DNA from: Massilioclostridium sp965141735
GTDB taxonomy: Bacteria; Bacillota; Clostridia; Oscillospirales; Ruminococcaceae
DNA length: 28,340 nt
Direction: 5' to 3'
Assembly (NCBI GenBank): GCA_965141735.1
Contig: CBCSOX010000012.1
Span: forward strand, 1 to 28,340
Positions 1 through 7,549 of this stretch are shown in pieces. Numbering within the stretch: position 1 is the stretch's first letter; each line of letters begins with the position of its first letter. Both the position numbers and the translations under genes were made by a program. Under the pieces are notes generated by a model, which saw nothing but the letters and a program-made list of their open reading frames with translations, searched no databases and was not told the origin of the DNA.

Positions 1-1
1 T

Positions 2-1564
2 CGTGCCTTTACTGAAAAGCTGCAGGAGCTCAGCGCCATGTGGGGAGACCTCAAGCAGGGTATCGGGGCGGTGAGAAGCACCGGAGGTGCGCTGGAACGC
101 GCGGCACTTCTTGAAAAAAGCGAGGCGTATTTTACCTTAGCCAACGAGACGGTATTTGCGGCGGAGCAGTCCTCCGAATACAAATTGGCGTTCTCCCTGC
201 TGCTGACCACACTGCTGACGGTCGTCGTCTTTTGCTGCCTAATCGTTCTCAACAGGCGGCAGAATGTCAGGCTCAACTGCCTGCTCTACACCGATCCTCT
301 GACTGGGATCGCAAACCAGGCGGCCTTTGCGGACAGAGCACCCTATCTGCTGCGGGACAATCCGCTGGTTTCTTACGCCCTGATTTACTTTGACATCAAC
401 AAATTTAAATATGTCAACGATGCCTACAGCTATGAAACGGGGGACGCATTGCTGCAGGCAATCGCGCAGTATTTTGACCGCCACCTGAGCAAGAGCGAGC
501 TGTGCGCGCGCATCAATGCGGACCACTTTGCAGTGCTCACCTTTGACGGCGGGGACAGTGACACTTCACTGACCAGGCGCATCCGGGAATGTATTGACCA
601 GGCGGTCAACAGTGGGATCGAGCTCAACATCGCCGACTCCCTCTCCTACTCATTCGGCATCTATCGGATCGAGGACCGCGCCGAGCCGGTCAACAGCATG
701 ATGGACAAGGCAAACATCGCCCTCAAACAGGCAAAAAGCCGCAAGGACATGCGGACGGTTTCCTACAATGACGCCCTGTTTGACAAGCTCCAGCGAGAAC
801 GACGCATCGAAACCAAAATGCAGGCAGCACTGCAAAACGCCGAATTTCTTGTCTACCTCCAGCCAAAGGTTGAGATTTCAACCAACACGATGATTGGGGC
901 GGAATCACTTGTGCGGTGGGTCTCCCCCGAATTCGGGTTTCTTCCGCCCGATGAATTCATTCCGCTGTTTGAAAAAAACGGGTTTATTGCCCAGCTTGAC
1001 TTTTATGTCCTCGACCGGGTGTGCCGCAAGATGAGACAGGTCATTGACGACCGGCTCAGCGATTCGTTTTCCATTTCCATCAACCTCTCCCGCGTCACCC
1101 TCTATCAGGACGATTTTTTTGAACGGTTCACCCGCATTGTCGAGCGCTACCAAATGCCGCCGAGCCGGATCGAACTGGAAGTGACCGAGAGCGCGTTCAT
1201 CGGCAATCAAAAGGGAATTCTTTCAGTCCTGGAACGGCTGAAAGAGATGGGGTTTCTCATCGCTATGGACGACTTTGGTTCAGGCTACTCCTCTCTCAAT
1301 CTGCTCAAACTCCTGCCGATTGACGTGCTTAAAATTGACAAGCAGTTTTTGCGGGAAAGTTCCAAGGGGGACCGTTCCTACCGCATTATCAAGTGTGTCA
1401 TCGAAATGGCGAAGGCGCTTGACGCCCAGGTGGTGTGCGAAGGGGTGGAGACCAAGGAACAGGTGGATTTTCTCGCCCAAATCAACTGCGACATTGGACA
1501 GGGGTATTACTTTGCCCGGCCGATGTCCATCGCAGACTTTGAAGCCGCTTACAATCTGCGTTAA
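2..1564 (+). CDS. Membrane GGDEF/EAL-domain protein, probable c-di-GMP phosphodiesterase (5' partial)
   Basis: The frame is open to the left edge (base 2), so the true start lies outside; the first internal ATG is at 38. Counting from that ATG, residues 1-48 look extracytoplasmic. Residues 50-71 form one membrane helix, a GGDEF-type domain starts at DPLTG (86-90), and an EAL domain spans about 262-505. The GGDEF signature is degenerate (NADHF at 160-164), so cyclase activity is unlikely. The EAL domain looks intact: ESLVRW at 289-294, SINLS, LEVTES, DDFGSGYSSL, LKIDK, CEGVET and GQGYYF are all present, covering the usual metal-binding and catalytic acids. I infer a membrane-bound sensor that hydrolyses c-di-GMP, with the GGDEF part perhaps acting as a GTP-binding regulator. 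A terminator hairpin follows 62 bases after the stop. Confidence 0.93.
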   Translation, partial: RAFTEKLQELSAMWGDLKQGIGAVRSTGGALERAALLEKSEAYFTLANETVFAAEQSSEYKLAFSLLLTTLLTVVVFCCLIVLNRRQNVRLNCLLYTDPLTGIANQAAFADRAPYLLRDNPLVSYALIYFDINKFKYVNDAYSYETGDALLQAIAQYFDRHLSKSELCARINADHFAVLTFDGGDSDTSLTRRIRECIDQAVNSGIELNIADSLSYSFGIYRIEDRAEPVNSMMDKANIALKQAKSRKDMRTVSYNDALFDKLQRERRIETKMQAALQNAEFLVYLQPKVEISTNTMIGAESLVRWVSPEFGFLPPDEFIPLFEKNGFIAQLDFYVLDRVCRKMRQVIDDRLSDSFSISINLSRVTLYQDDFFERFTRIVERYQMPPSRIELEVTESAFIGNQKGILSVLERLKEMGFLIAMDDFGSGYSSLNLLKLLPIDVLKIDKQFLRESSKGDRSYRIIKCVIEMAKALDAQVVCEGVETKEQVDFLAQINCDIGQGYYFARPMSIADFEAAYNLR

Positions 1565-1626
1565 GAAGGTAGTTTGCTATTCGGGAGGGGGCAATGCGCA
1601 TCGTCCCCTCCCAAACAGTCACAGTC

Positions 1627-1673
1627 GCAACAGAAAAAAGCCTCCGGCTGGACCGGAGGCTTTTTTCTGTTGC
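1627..1673. terminator. Bidirectional rho-independent terminator with 21-bp perfect arms
   Basis: Bases 1627-1647 and 1653-1673 are perfect inverted copies around a 5-base loop. The GC core (gcctccgg/ccggaggc) is flanked by A6 on the left and T6 on the right, so it can terminate on both strands. It ends the GGDEF/EAL gene. Confidence 0.92.
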
Positions 1674-2285
1674 AAGGAAATGGCAGTTCCTCCAAGACGG
1701 AAGAGGCGTTTCACACAGGGGAAAGAGCTGGATCAGACCGGGAGACAGCCCCACGGCAGCGCCGGATGGGTTCAAGAGTTGACTGCACCGGCTGCGGACA
1801 GCTTTTCCTGCCAGCCAAATGTTGCGGCAGAAACGCCTTTAGCTCCATCTGCTAAAAAATATGATCCTTCCCATTCGTTCAAATCACGTTTTTTCTGTAA
1901 ATCACACCTGCAGAAAACTGCGCATTTCTCCACAGGCTCCCCTTGTTTTTCAAGGCTTCCGAGGTATGAGGGCTAAAAAACCTCCGGTTGTGAAACCGAA
2001 GGTTTTTTTGAAGGATGCTGTTTTGCATTGGCGGGATAATTGCCTTTGTACTCAAACACCAAATTCCCCCTCTTTCAGTGCCCACAAGGATGCCGTGGAT
2101 TTGAAATATAGTCTACAAGAGGGCTCAGGTCGAACATACTCGTCGGCACCCATAAGGGTGCCTGTGGCGTCGCCGAGCGGGAGAGACTCCGCCGTACCAC
2201 CACTGCAAAACACTGTTTGCGCCTACTGACGTCTCAGCTTAATAAGATGATATGCACGCAGCCCGGTGGGCAGAATTTTGTGAAA
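1674..2285. other. Intergenic region, no gene recognised
   Basis: About 610 bases between the two outward terminators and the DUF1905 gene. Short open frames occur on both strands, but none has a convincing ribosome site or a recognisable protein. The only structure seen is a second terminator hairpin at 1975-2007. Confidence 0.6.
1975..2007. terminator. Probable bidirectional terminator
   Basis: An A6-cctccggtt arm pairs with aaccgaagg-T7 with a single mismatch and a short loop. It lies downstream of the minus-strand DUF1905 gene and can terminate it from the right, or any transcript from the left. Confidence 0.75.
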
Positions 2286-2597
2286 TCAAACCCAAATTTC
2301 AATTTTCACATTTTGATCAAGTACAATGTTTTCTTTTTCTCGAATTTGTGCTTTGAGTGGGAGCAAGTGCGTATCCAACTTTGTGTCAAACCAGATGGCA
2401 GTTTGCCATTGGGTTCTACCAATTCTCGCCGTCACTTTCATTCGTCCCCAGCCTTGTTCCAACCATTTAAAATTATCTCTTATTTCAGCTGACAGTTCCT
2501 TCGGGAGTGAAACAATGGTCCAATTACCCGCCTCAACAGACGATGGATATTGATATACTTTTGCTTGAAACTCAAATTTTATCCCATTCTTTTGCAC
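2286..2597 (-). CDS. DUF1905 family protein
   Basis: A 103-residue protein matching the DUF1905 fold along its length. It has an N-terminal strand with FEFQAKVY, then the conserved LPKELSAEIR (about 31-40), W..GWGRMKVTA.IG...W.TAIWFD in the middle, and LLPLKAQIREKENI near the end. The family is common in bacteria, often alone or fused to YdeI/OmpD-type domains, and its function is not established. The start is GTG at 2597: an in-frame stop lies just two codons upstream, and an AGAGG ribosome site sits 7 bases before the GTG. It is a stand-alone gene on the minus strand. Confidence 0.88.
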   Translation of the reverse strand: MQKNGIKFEFQAKVYQYPSSVEAGNWTIVSLPKELSAEIRDNFKWLEQGWGRMKVTARIGRTQWQTAIWFDTKLDTHLLPLKAQIREKENIVLDQNVKIEIWV

Positions 2598-2744
2598 CTT
2601 TCAACCTCTTTTGTAAGCATTGTGAAAGACAGAGTCAAAAGACCCTCTCTTTTTAAAACAAAATCCGGATAAACGAACTGGGCAAAGTGCTCAAAACGAA
2701 AAAGTGCCACCAGAGTACCGGAAAATAATAGACGATTACACCGG

Positions 2745-3011
2745 TTATTTTTGGCTCCAACGTTTGAGCGCAGGGAAAAATTCCCGCATCATCTCGCGGG
2801 CCTTGTCCTGCGTCATGCCATCGTTCCCAGCGGTCATGTGGGGCACGCAGAACTCGATCATTTCCTCCATCGACAGGTCAGAGGTAAAGCTTCCTTTCTG
2901 GTAACAGTAGGAACAGTACTCCTCATTTTTGCTTCCATCTGCATTGGTTCCCCAAGGCGCGTCGGTTCCTTCCATTGGCATACCGCAGGACTGGCAGAAT
3001 TTTGTATCCAT
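2745..3011 (-). CDS. Small putative zinc-ribbon protein
   Basis: An 88-residue cytoplasmic protein. The N-terminus carries a four-cysteine zinc ribbon, FCQSCGMPM then EEYCSYC about 22 residues later, typical of the 'putative zinc ribbon domain' family. A helical tail follows with EEMIEFCVPHM and a MMREFFPALKRW ending. The ATG at 3011 is chosen over the longer open frame from 3062 because a strong AAAGGAGGT site lies 7 bases upstream. Such proteins are often found near small-molecule or stress genes; the role is unknown. It follows the RibD-like gene on the same strand with an 80-base gap and may be co-transcribed. Confidence 0.85.
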   Translation of the reverse strand: MDTKFCQSCGMPMEGTDAPWGTNADGSKNEEYCSYCYQKGSFTSDLSMEEMIEFCVPHMTAGNDGMTQDKAREMMREFFPALKRWSQK

Positions 3012-3091
3012 CGTTTGGACCTCCTTTGTTTTTTCTATAGTATAACACAGTAAATAAGACAACAGTGTGTCATATTATAAGAATTAATTTG

Positions 3092-3628
3092 TTATCTGCG
3101 CCGGGTGTAGATTGCACGGAGCGAGCCTCCACATGCCTTGAGCTGTTCCAGGCGCAGTTCGGTCAGCGGATTGCCCTGCCGAAACAACGGTATTCCACTG
3201 CCGAGAAGTACTGGAAGAATCGTAATATCATAAACGTCGATTGCATCCGCCTGAATCAGCTGGCTGACCAGCTCCGCCCCGCCGCAAATCCAGATATCTT
3301 TGCCCTGCTGTTTGCGGAGCTGTGAGACAAACTCCCCCGCATCCCCCGAAGCGAACTCAACAAACTCAGTGCTGCGCATTTTCCGGTGGGTAAACACAAC
3401 GCTTTTCTTTTTCTGATAGGGCCAGCGGTTGGGGGATAGTTCCCCGACGATCTGCAAATAGGTTTTCATTCCCATCAAGATGGTGTCAACGCCCTCAAAA
3501 AAGGCGCTGTACTCGTCGTCCTCCGCCCCTCCGGGATGATAAACTTCAAGCCAGTTCACGCCGCCGTTTGCGTCTGCAAGGTAACCGTCTAAGCTGATCC
3601 CAAGGTATAGGATAACCTTTCGTTTCAT
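3092..3628 (-). CDS. Dihydrofolate reductase family protein (RibD C-terminal-like reductase)
   Basis: A 178-residue protein of the DHFR/RibD_C superfamily. Motifs in order are VILYLGISLDGYLAD (about 4-18, first strand and substrate loop), NWLE, DTILMGMKTY (about 48-57), VVFTH, DIWICGGAELVSQL (nucleotide-binding glycines, about 110-123) and a C-terminal ITILPVLLGSGIPLF. These stand-alone NADPH-dependent reductases are widespread in Clostridia and their substrates are mostly unknown; it is not the housekeeping folA type. The start at 3628 has a GAGGAGG site 4-5 bases upstream, so a longer frame from 3700 is not preferred. Confidence 0.92.
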   Translation of the reverse strand: MKRKVILYLGISLDGYLADANGGVNWLEVYHPGGAEDDEYSAFFEGVDTILMGMKTYLQIVGELSPNRWPYQKKKSVVFTHRKMRSTEFVEFASGDAGEFVSQLRKQQGKDIWICGGAELVSQLIQADAIDVYDITILPVLLGSGIPLFRQGNPLTELRLEQLKACGGSLRAIYTRRR

Positions 3629-4060
3629 AGAATCCTCCTCTTGCTGCGGACTGACTTTATACCAGAACCAGCCGCACCGGCTTGTCCGGAATTCGTGCAC
3701 AGCTGTTCAGTCCTGTCCCGTTTTCAGCTGCGTTTATATTTTCATTCTTGGTATTGTACTCTTTTAGTATGGCGTAAACATCTGTAAAAATATCTGTCAT
3801 CCTGCAAAATCTTTATGTGACAAAAAATCATAGGCTATCTCCACACCGATACACAAACGAAACGAACCGGCAGGCCAGCCCAGCGGCATGGGGCTCTGCA
3901 TGAAAGTCTCGGAATCGCACACTGCCAAAAATCACAACAGCCCTGTTTTTGAAACATTGTGTCTGCCTGTTTTTTCCGCCTTTAGCGGCCGCTATCGTTG
4001 AGCGAGCTATGCAAAACAATTGAAATCCCCCAGCAGGCCCGGAGAACGTACTCTGAGATG
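3629..4060. other. AT-rich intergenic region, no gene recognised
   Basis: About 430 bases between the reductase start and the structured-RNA terminator. The short open frames have no ribosome site or recognisable motif. The part next to 3628 must hold the leftward reductase promoter, but no clear consensus is seen. Confidence 0.5.
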
Positions 4061-4092
4061 AAAAAGGCAGCCGGACACACTGCCCGGCTGCC
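4061..4092 (-). terminator. Terminator of the candidate RNA
   Basis: Arms 4066-4074 and 4084-4092 pair perfectly (ggcagccgg/ccggctgcc) around a 9-base loop. Read on the minus strand the stem is followed by T5. The plus strand has no T run after the stem, which sets the direction. Confidence 0.82.
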
Positions 4093-4450
4093 TGAATGCA
4101 GGCTCCACTACTGAAGCCCGCAGGCGATTTGGAGAGAGGATCTCCCCCTCCCCCACCCGCCGGCCGGAGACATCTGTCTCCGGTCTATGTGAAGCAGGCG
4201 GGTGCGGGCCGTTTGAGTCCGCCGGGGAAAGCTCCCCAGATGGGCGCCGAGCGCCACTTTCCCCACCCGCCTGCGGGTTTTCGAATAAGAGAGGTGTCTG
4301 TTCCGGCAGTGAAAACCGCCGCAAGCCCGATCGGGCTCATTCCCATCTTATGCTTCTGCCCGCGGTTCGGCTCACGGGGTTTTCCCTCTGCGACCCTGTC
4401 CAATTCTGAATCTCTCCTTTTTCCCAGCCGGACAGTCCAGTTAGACTGAA
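4061..4450 (-). ncRNA. Candidate structured non-coding RNA (family unassigned)
   Basis: A GC-rich block of about 390 bases sits between AT-rich flanks and ends, read leftward, in a perfect GC hairpin followed by T5. It contains many nested inverted repeats. Examples are an 8-bp stem at 4164-4171/4176-4183, a 14-base palindrome at 4324-4337, acccgc/gcgggt around 4265-4277 and gggg/cccc at 4224-4237. No open frame on either strand has a ribosome site. Length and terminator fit a stable regulatory or housekeeping RNA. I looked for RNase P, tmRNA and SRP RNA signatures and did not see them. A raiA-type clostridial structured RNA is one candidate to test, but I cannot confirm it by eye. The exact 5' end is unknown. 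Confidence 0.55.
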
Positions 4451-4529
4451 CAAACAATACAAAACTCTCCCAAAAAAATAGTTTTCAACCGCCGCTTTGG
4501 GGAATTGTCAGGAATGTAACAACTCGCTC

Positions 4530-4558
4530 TTGTAAAAAGTCGAAAAACAGTTTATAAT
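4530..4558 (+). promoter_or_regulatory. Sigma-A promoter of the NifU-like/GGGtGRT operon
   Basis: TTGTAA at 4530-4535, a 17-base spacer, and a perfect TATAAT at 4553-4558. The start codon at 4645 leaves a leader of about 80 bases. Confidence 0.85.
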
Positions 4559-4644
4559 AATATCGATTGGGGCGATTCCGCCTCATAACGCGCCGCCAAC
4601 GGGCGCTGCGTCAATTTGAATTCGAACCGAAAGGAGTCTCTTTT

Positions 4645-5334
4645 ATGAACTATTCACATGAAGTTGAAAACATGTGCACTCTCAAAAAAGGCCCGAATCA
4701 CGGCCCCGCTCCGATTCCTGAAGAAGGAAAATGGGTAAAAGCTTACGAAATCAAAGACATTTCCGGACTGTCCCACGGTGTGGGCTGGTGCGCTCCCCAG
4801 CAGGGTGCCTGCAAGCTCACCCTCAATGTCAAAGACGGCATCATCGAGGAAGCGCTCGTCGAGACCCTCGGCTGCTCCGGCATGACCCACTCGGCTGCGA
4901 TGGCGGGCGAAATCCTTCCGGGCAAGACCATCCTTGAAGCGCTCAACACCGACCTCGTGTGCGACGCAATCAACGTCGCGATGCGCGAGATCTTCAAACA
5001 GCTCGCCTACGGCCGCAGCCAGACCGCATTCTCCGAGGGCGGCCTGCCGGTCGGCGCGGCACTCGAAGACCTCGGCAAAGGCCTCTGCACCCAGGTCGGC
5101 ACAACCTTCAGCACCCGTGCAAAAGGCGTGCGTTACCTCTCCCTCGCAGAAGGCTACATCCTCAATGTTGCAATCAACGGCGGCGAGCCGACCGGCTACA
5201 AATTCGTCCGCCTCGGCAAGATGATGGAGGACATCCGCCACGGCGTAAACCCGGCGGAAGCTTATGAGAAAAACATCGCTACATACGGACGCTATGACAA
5301 CGCGGAGCAGTACATCGACCCGCGTGAAGAATAA
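4645..5334 (+). CDS. NifU/IscU-like iron-sulfur cluster assembly scaffold protein
   Basis: A 229-residue protein resembling the IscU/NifU N-terminal scaffold fold. It has CAPQQGACKLTLNV (first cysteines), then LGCSGMTHSAAMAGEILPGKT, the family signature around the second cluster ligand. Further cysteines lie at DLVCDAIN and LCTQVG. It is longer than housekeeping IscU (about 130 residues) and belongs to the group paired with GGGtGRT proteins. The ATG at 4645 has an AAAGGAG site 9 bases upstream; the frame open upstream to 4567 crosses the promoter leader. Codons strongly favour C-ending forms, suggesting high expression. Only 19 bases separate it from the next gene, so the two form one operon. 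The exact substrate is unknown. Confidence 0.88.
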   Translation: MNYSHEVENMCTLKKGPNHGPAPIPEEGKWVKAYEIKDISGLSHGVGWCAPQQGACKLTLNVKDGIIEEALVETLGCSGMTHSAAMAGEILPGKTILEALNTDLVCDAINVAMREIFKQLAYGRSQTAFSEGGLPVGAALEDLGKGLCTQVGTTFSTRAKGVRYLSLAEGYILNVAINGGEPTGYKFVRLGKMMEDIRHGVNPAEAYEKNIATYGRYDNAEQYIDPREE

Positions 5335-5353
5335 TTGAAGGAGGAACGCAAGC

Positions 5354-6358
5354 ATGGCTAATTTTGAAAGTAAAGAGAGAAGAATGCCGAAAATCGAGAA
5401 ATGTCTCGCTGAGTACGGCTTTGCTACCCTCGAAGACGCACAGGCCCTCTGCCTCGAAAAAGGCGTAAAATGTGACGAGATCGTAAAGGGCATTCAGCCG
5501 ATCGCATTTGAGAACGCTGTTTGGGCATACACCCTCGGTTCCGCAATCGCGATTAAAAAAGGCTGTAAAACCGCTGCTGAGGCAGCCGAAGCAATCGGCA
5601 TCGGCCTCGAAGCCTTCTGCATCCCCGGCTCTGTCGCGGAGCAGAGAAACGTCGGCCTCGGCCACGGCAACCTCGGCGCAATGCTGCTCAGAGACGAAAC
5701 CAAATGCTTCTGCTTCCTCGCAGGCCACGAGTCGTTCGCTGCTGCGGAAGGCGCGATCGGCATCGCGAGAACCGCAAACAAGGCCCGCAAAGAGCCCCTG
5801 CGCGTGATCCTCAACGGTCTGGGCAAAGACGCGGCCTACATTATCTCGAGAATCAACGGCTTCACCTATGTGGAAACCGATTTTGATTTTGCGACCAGCA
5901 CTGTCAACGAAGTCCGCTCCGTCGCTTTCTCGGACGGCGAGCGCGCACAGGTCAAATGCTACGGCGCAAACGACGTCCTCGAGGGCGTTGCGATCATGAA
6001 AAAAGAAGGCGTTGACGTTTCGATCACCGGCAACTCCACCAACCCGACCCGTTTCCAACACCTCGTTGCAGGCACCTACAAGAAATGGGCAATCGAAAAC
6101 GGCAAAAAATACTTCTCGGTTGCTTCGGGCGGCGGCACTGGCCGTACTCTGCACCCCGACAACATGGCGGCAGGCCCTGCTTCCTACGGCTTGACCGACT
6201 CGATGGGCCGTATGCACGGCGACGCCCAGTTCGCAGGCTCCTCCTCAGTTCCGGCGCACGTCGAGATGATGGGCCTCATCGGCATGGGCAACAACCCCAT
6301 GGTCGGCGCGACCGTCGCCTGTGCGGTTGCGGTTGCTCAGGGACTTGGCAACATCTAA
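5354..6358 (+). CDS. GGGtGRT protein
   Basis: A 334-residue cytoplasmic protein carrying the family-defining GGGTGRT motif at residues 259-265, in the context VASGGGTGRTLHPDN. Other conserved-looking blocks are GLGHGNLGAMLL (101-112), FLAGHESFAAAEGAIG, NSTNPTRFQHLVAGTYKKW and a glycine/alanine-rich C-terminus ending GATVACAVAVAQGLGNI. The family is typically encoded directly after a NifU-like scaffold, as here, and no reaction has been established to my knowledge. The strong GAAGGAGG site and highly biased codons suggest an abundant protein. A role in metal-cluster or cofactor handling is only an inference from the pairing. A clean terminator follows. Confidence 0.93.
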   Translation: MANFESKERRMPKIEKCLAEYGFATLEDAQALCLEKGVKCDEIVKGIQPIAFENAVWAYTLGSAIAIKKGCKTAAEAAEAIGIGLEAFCIPGSVAEQRNVGLGHGNLGAMLLRDETKCFCFLAGHESFAAAEGAIGIARTANKARKEPLRVILNGLGKDAAYIISRINGFTYVETDFDFATSTVNEVRSVAFSDGERAQVKCYGANDVLEGVAIMKKEGVDVSITGNSTNPTRFQHLVAGTYKKWAIENGKKYFSVASGGGTGRTLHPDNMAAGPASYGLTDSMGRMHGDAQFAGSSSVPAHVEMMGLIGMGNNPMVGATVACAVAVAQGLGNI

Positions 6359-6385
6359 AGCTGCATAAAATCAAGATTTGTTCAC

Positions 6386-6418
6386 GAAAAAGCCGCTTTA
6401 ATTTGAAGCGGCTTTTTC
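6386..6418 (+). terminator. Operon terminator
   Basis: 13-base perfect arms 6386-6398 and 6406-6418 with a gccgctt core, followed by T-rich sequence. It lies 28 bases after the GGGtGRT stop. Confidence 0.93.
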
Positions 6419-6600
6419 TTATTTAAGGGAACACTGTATGTTCTATTTGAATGGGACAATATGAAAACCGCAGATACAAAAAACTGTGTCTCCAGTTTTT
6501 TCAAGTCTGCCAGCTGTGCTGGTGAACAAAAGGCTGTCGCTCTGGACAGAAAAAATCTTTCGCGTTCAGGTCTGCCAACCTGAAAAATTGAGATAATGTA

Positions 6601-6990
6601 GATCAGAGCCTGAACAAAGGTGTCAATACCATACCAAAGTATCGCAGAGAGGCGGTCTATCATAAAGTGAAGCAGATATAGGATTTCATCTCAGAAAACG
6701 ATGCGAACAAAAAGGGGAAAGAGACAATAGAAGTGAAAGGGAGTTCGGATCCTATCCGAATGCTCATGAGGATACCGTCTGAAGGATATCGCAAAATGTG
6801 GGGTATCTGAAAGGAAAGAGCAGCTTGAAGATATTTGACATGGAGGTCAATGAACATTTCTGGGCAAGAGGATCAGATGTGGACACGGTGAGACGCAAGT
6901 AGAAATACAAAAATACAGAACAGACTAGATGAGTCGAAAAGGGTACATCAACTTGTTTCGAGACAGAAAGAATACCCCTTCCGGGGAAAC
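6601..6990 (+). pseudogene. Decayed IS200/IS605-type TnpA transposase remnant
   Basis: No single frame is open, but joining three frames gives an IS200 TnpA. IPKYRREAVYHKVK starts at 6631, then ADIGFHLRKRCEQKG, then KETIEVKGSSDPIRMLMRIP. Next come GYLKGKSSLKIFDMEV and NEHFWARGSDVDTVRRK, with a C-terminal IQNRLDES and EYPFRG tail. At least three single-base frameshifts and a stop separate the pieces. The HUH motif, normally DHxHM, reads DPIRM near 6748, so the catalytic histidines are lost as well. It is an old, inactive insertion between the GGGtGRT operon and the permease. Element ends were not defined. Confidence 0.82.
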
Positions 6991-7549
6991 CCGGAAAAGC
7001 AATGCAGTCGGCAGATCTTTTTGGTACCCCTTTCGGGATATTGTGTCTGTAGTATTCCAAGGCTTCTTCAAATCCCCGAAGATTTTCACTATAGAATGCA
7101 AAAGATGCTGGAGCAAATAACCTTTCACCATCAAGCATCACATCGAGGAATAGACGTTGTTCATTTTTCGTTTACACCGTGCTAATGTATCCCATTTATT
7201 TTAAATAGACCCTTCGCTTTGCTGTTTTGTTTTCCATCAGTAGAACGCAAACGCGTTTTTTCCTGCTGTTGCCTATCTTATATCTTTACTGAGCTGCTGC
7301 GGCTGGTGGACAACCGATTCGGGAACGCCTAGAAACTCTCAGAAAAGGACTGGTCTTTAACTGACTTGGGCCACCGCTCTGTCTTTGTTTCACCTATATT
7401 GCTCTAATTTTTACAACCGCGATTTTCCCTTAAATTGATTTTCACAGCCCCTGTGAACGATCCCTCTAGCGCAGAGACTGGATCGGAAAATCACCGGGAC
7501 ATTGTTTTGCATACGATGGGTTAAATTGGTTTTTTACCGAAAGGAAGCG
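6991..7549. other. Intergenic region upstream of the permease, no gene recognised
   Basis: About 560 bases of AT-rich sequence. A weak hairpin (accccttt/cggg) near 7025-7040 may be a degraded end of the IS200 remnant. No convincing open frame or promoter consensus was found. Confidence 0.45.

Noticed and set aside
4061..4450. RNase P RNA, tmRNA or SRP RNA as identity of the structured block
   Set aside because: The size would fit RNase P or tmRNA, but I could not find the conserved RNase P core, a tmRNA alanine acceptor end with CCA, or an SRP tetraloop helix.
4654..6217. Long minus-strand open frames opposite the NifU-like and GGGtGRT genes
   Set aside because: Antisense shadows caused by strongly biased C-ending codons; no ribosome sites or families.
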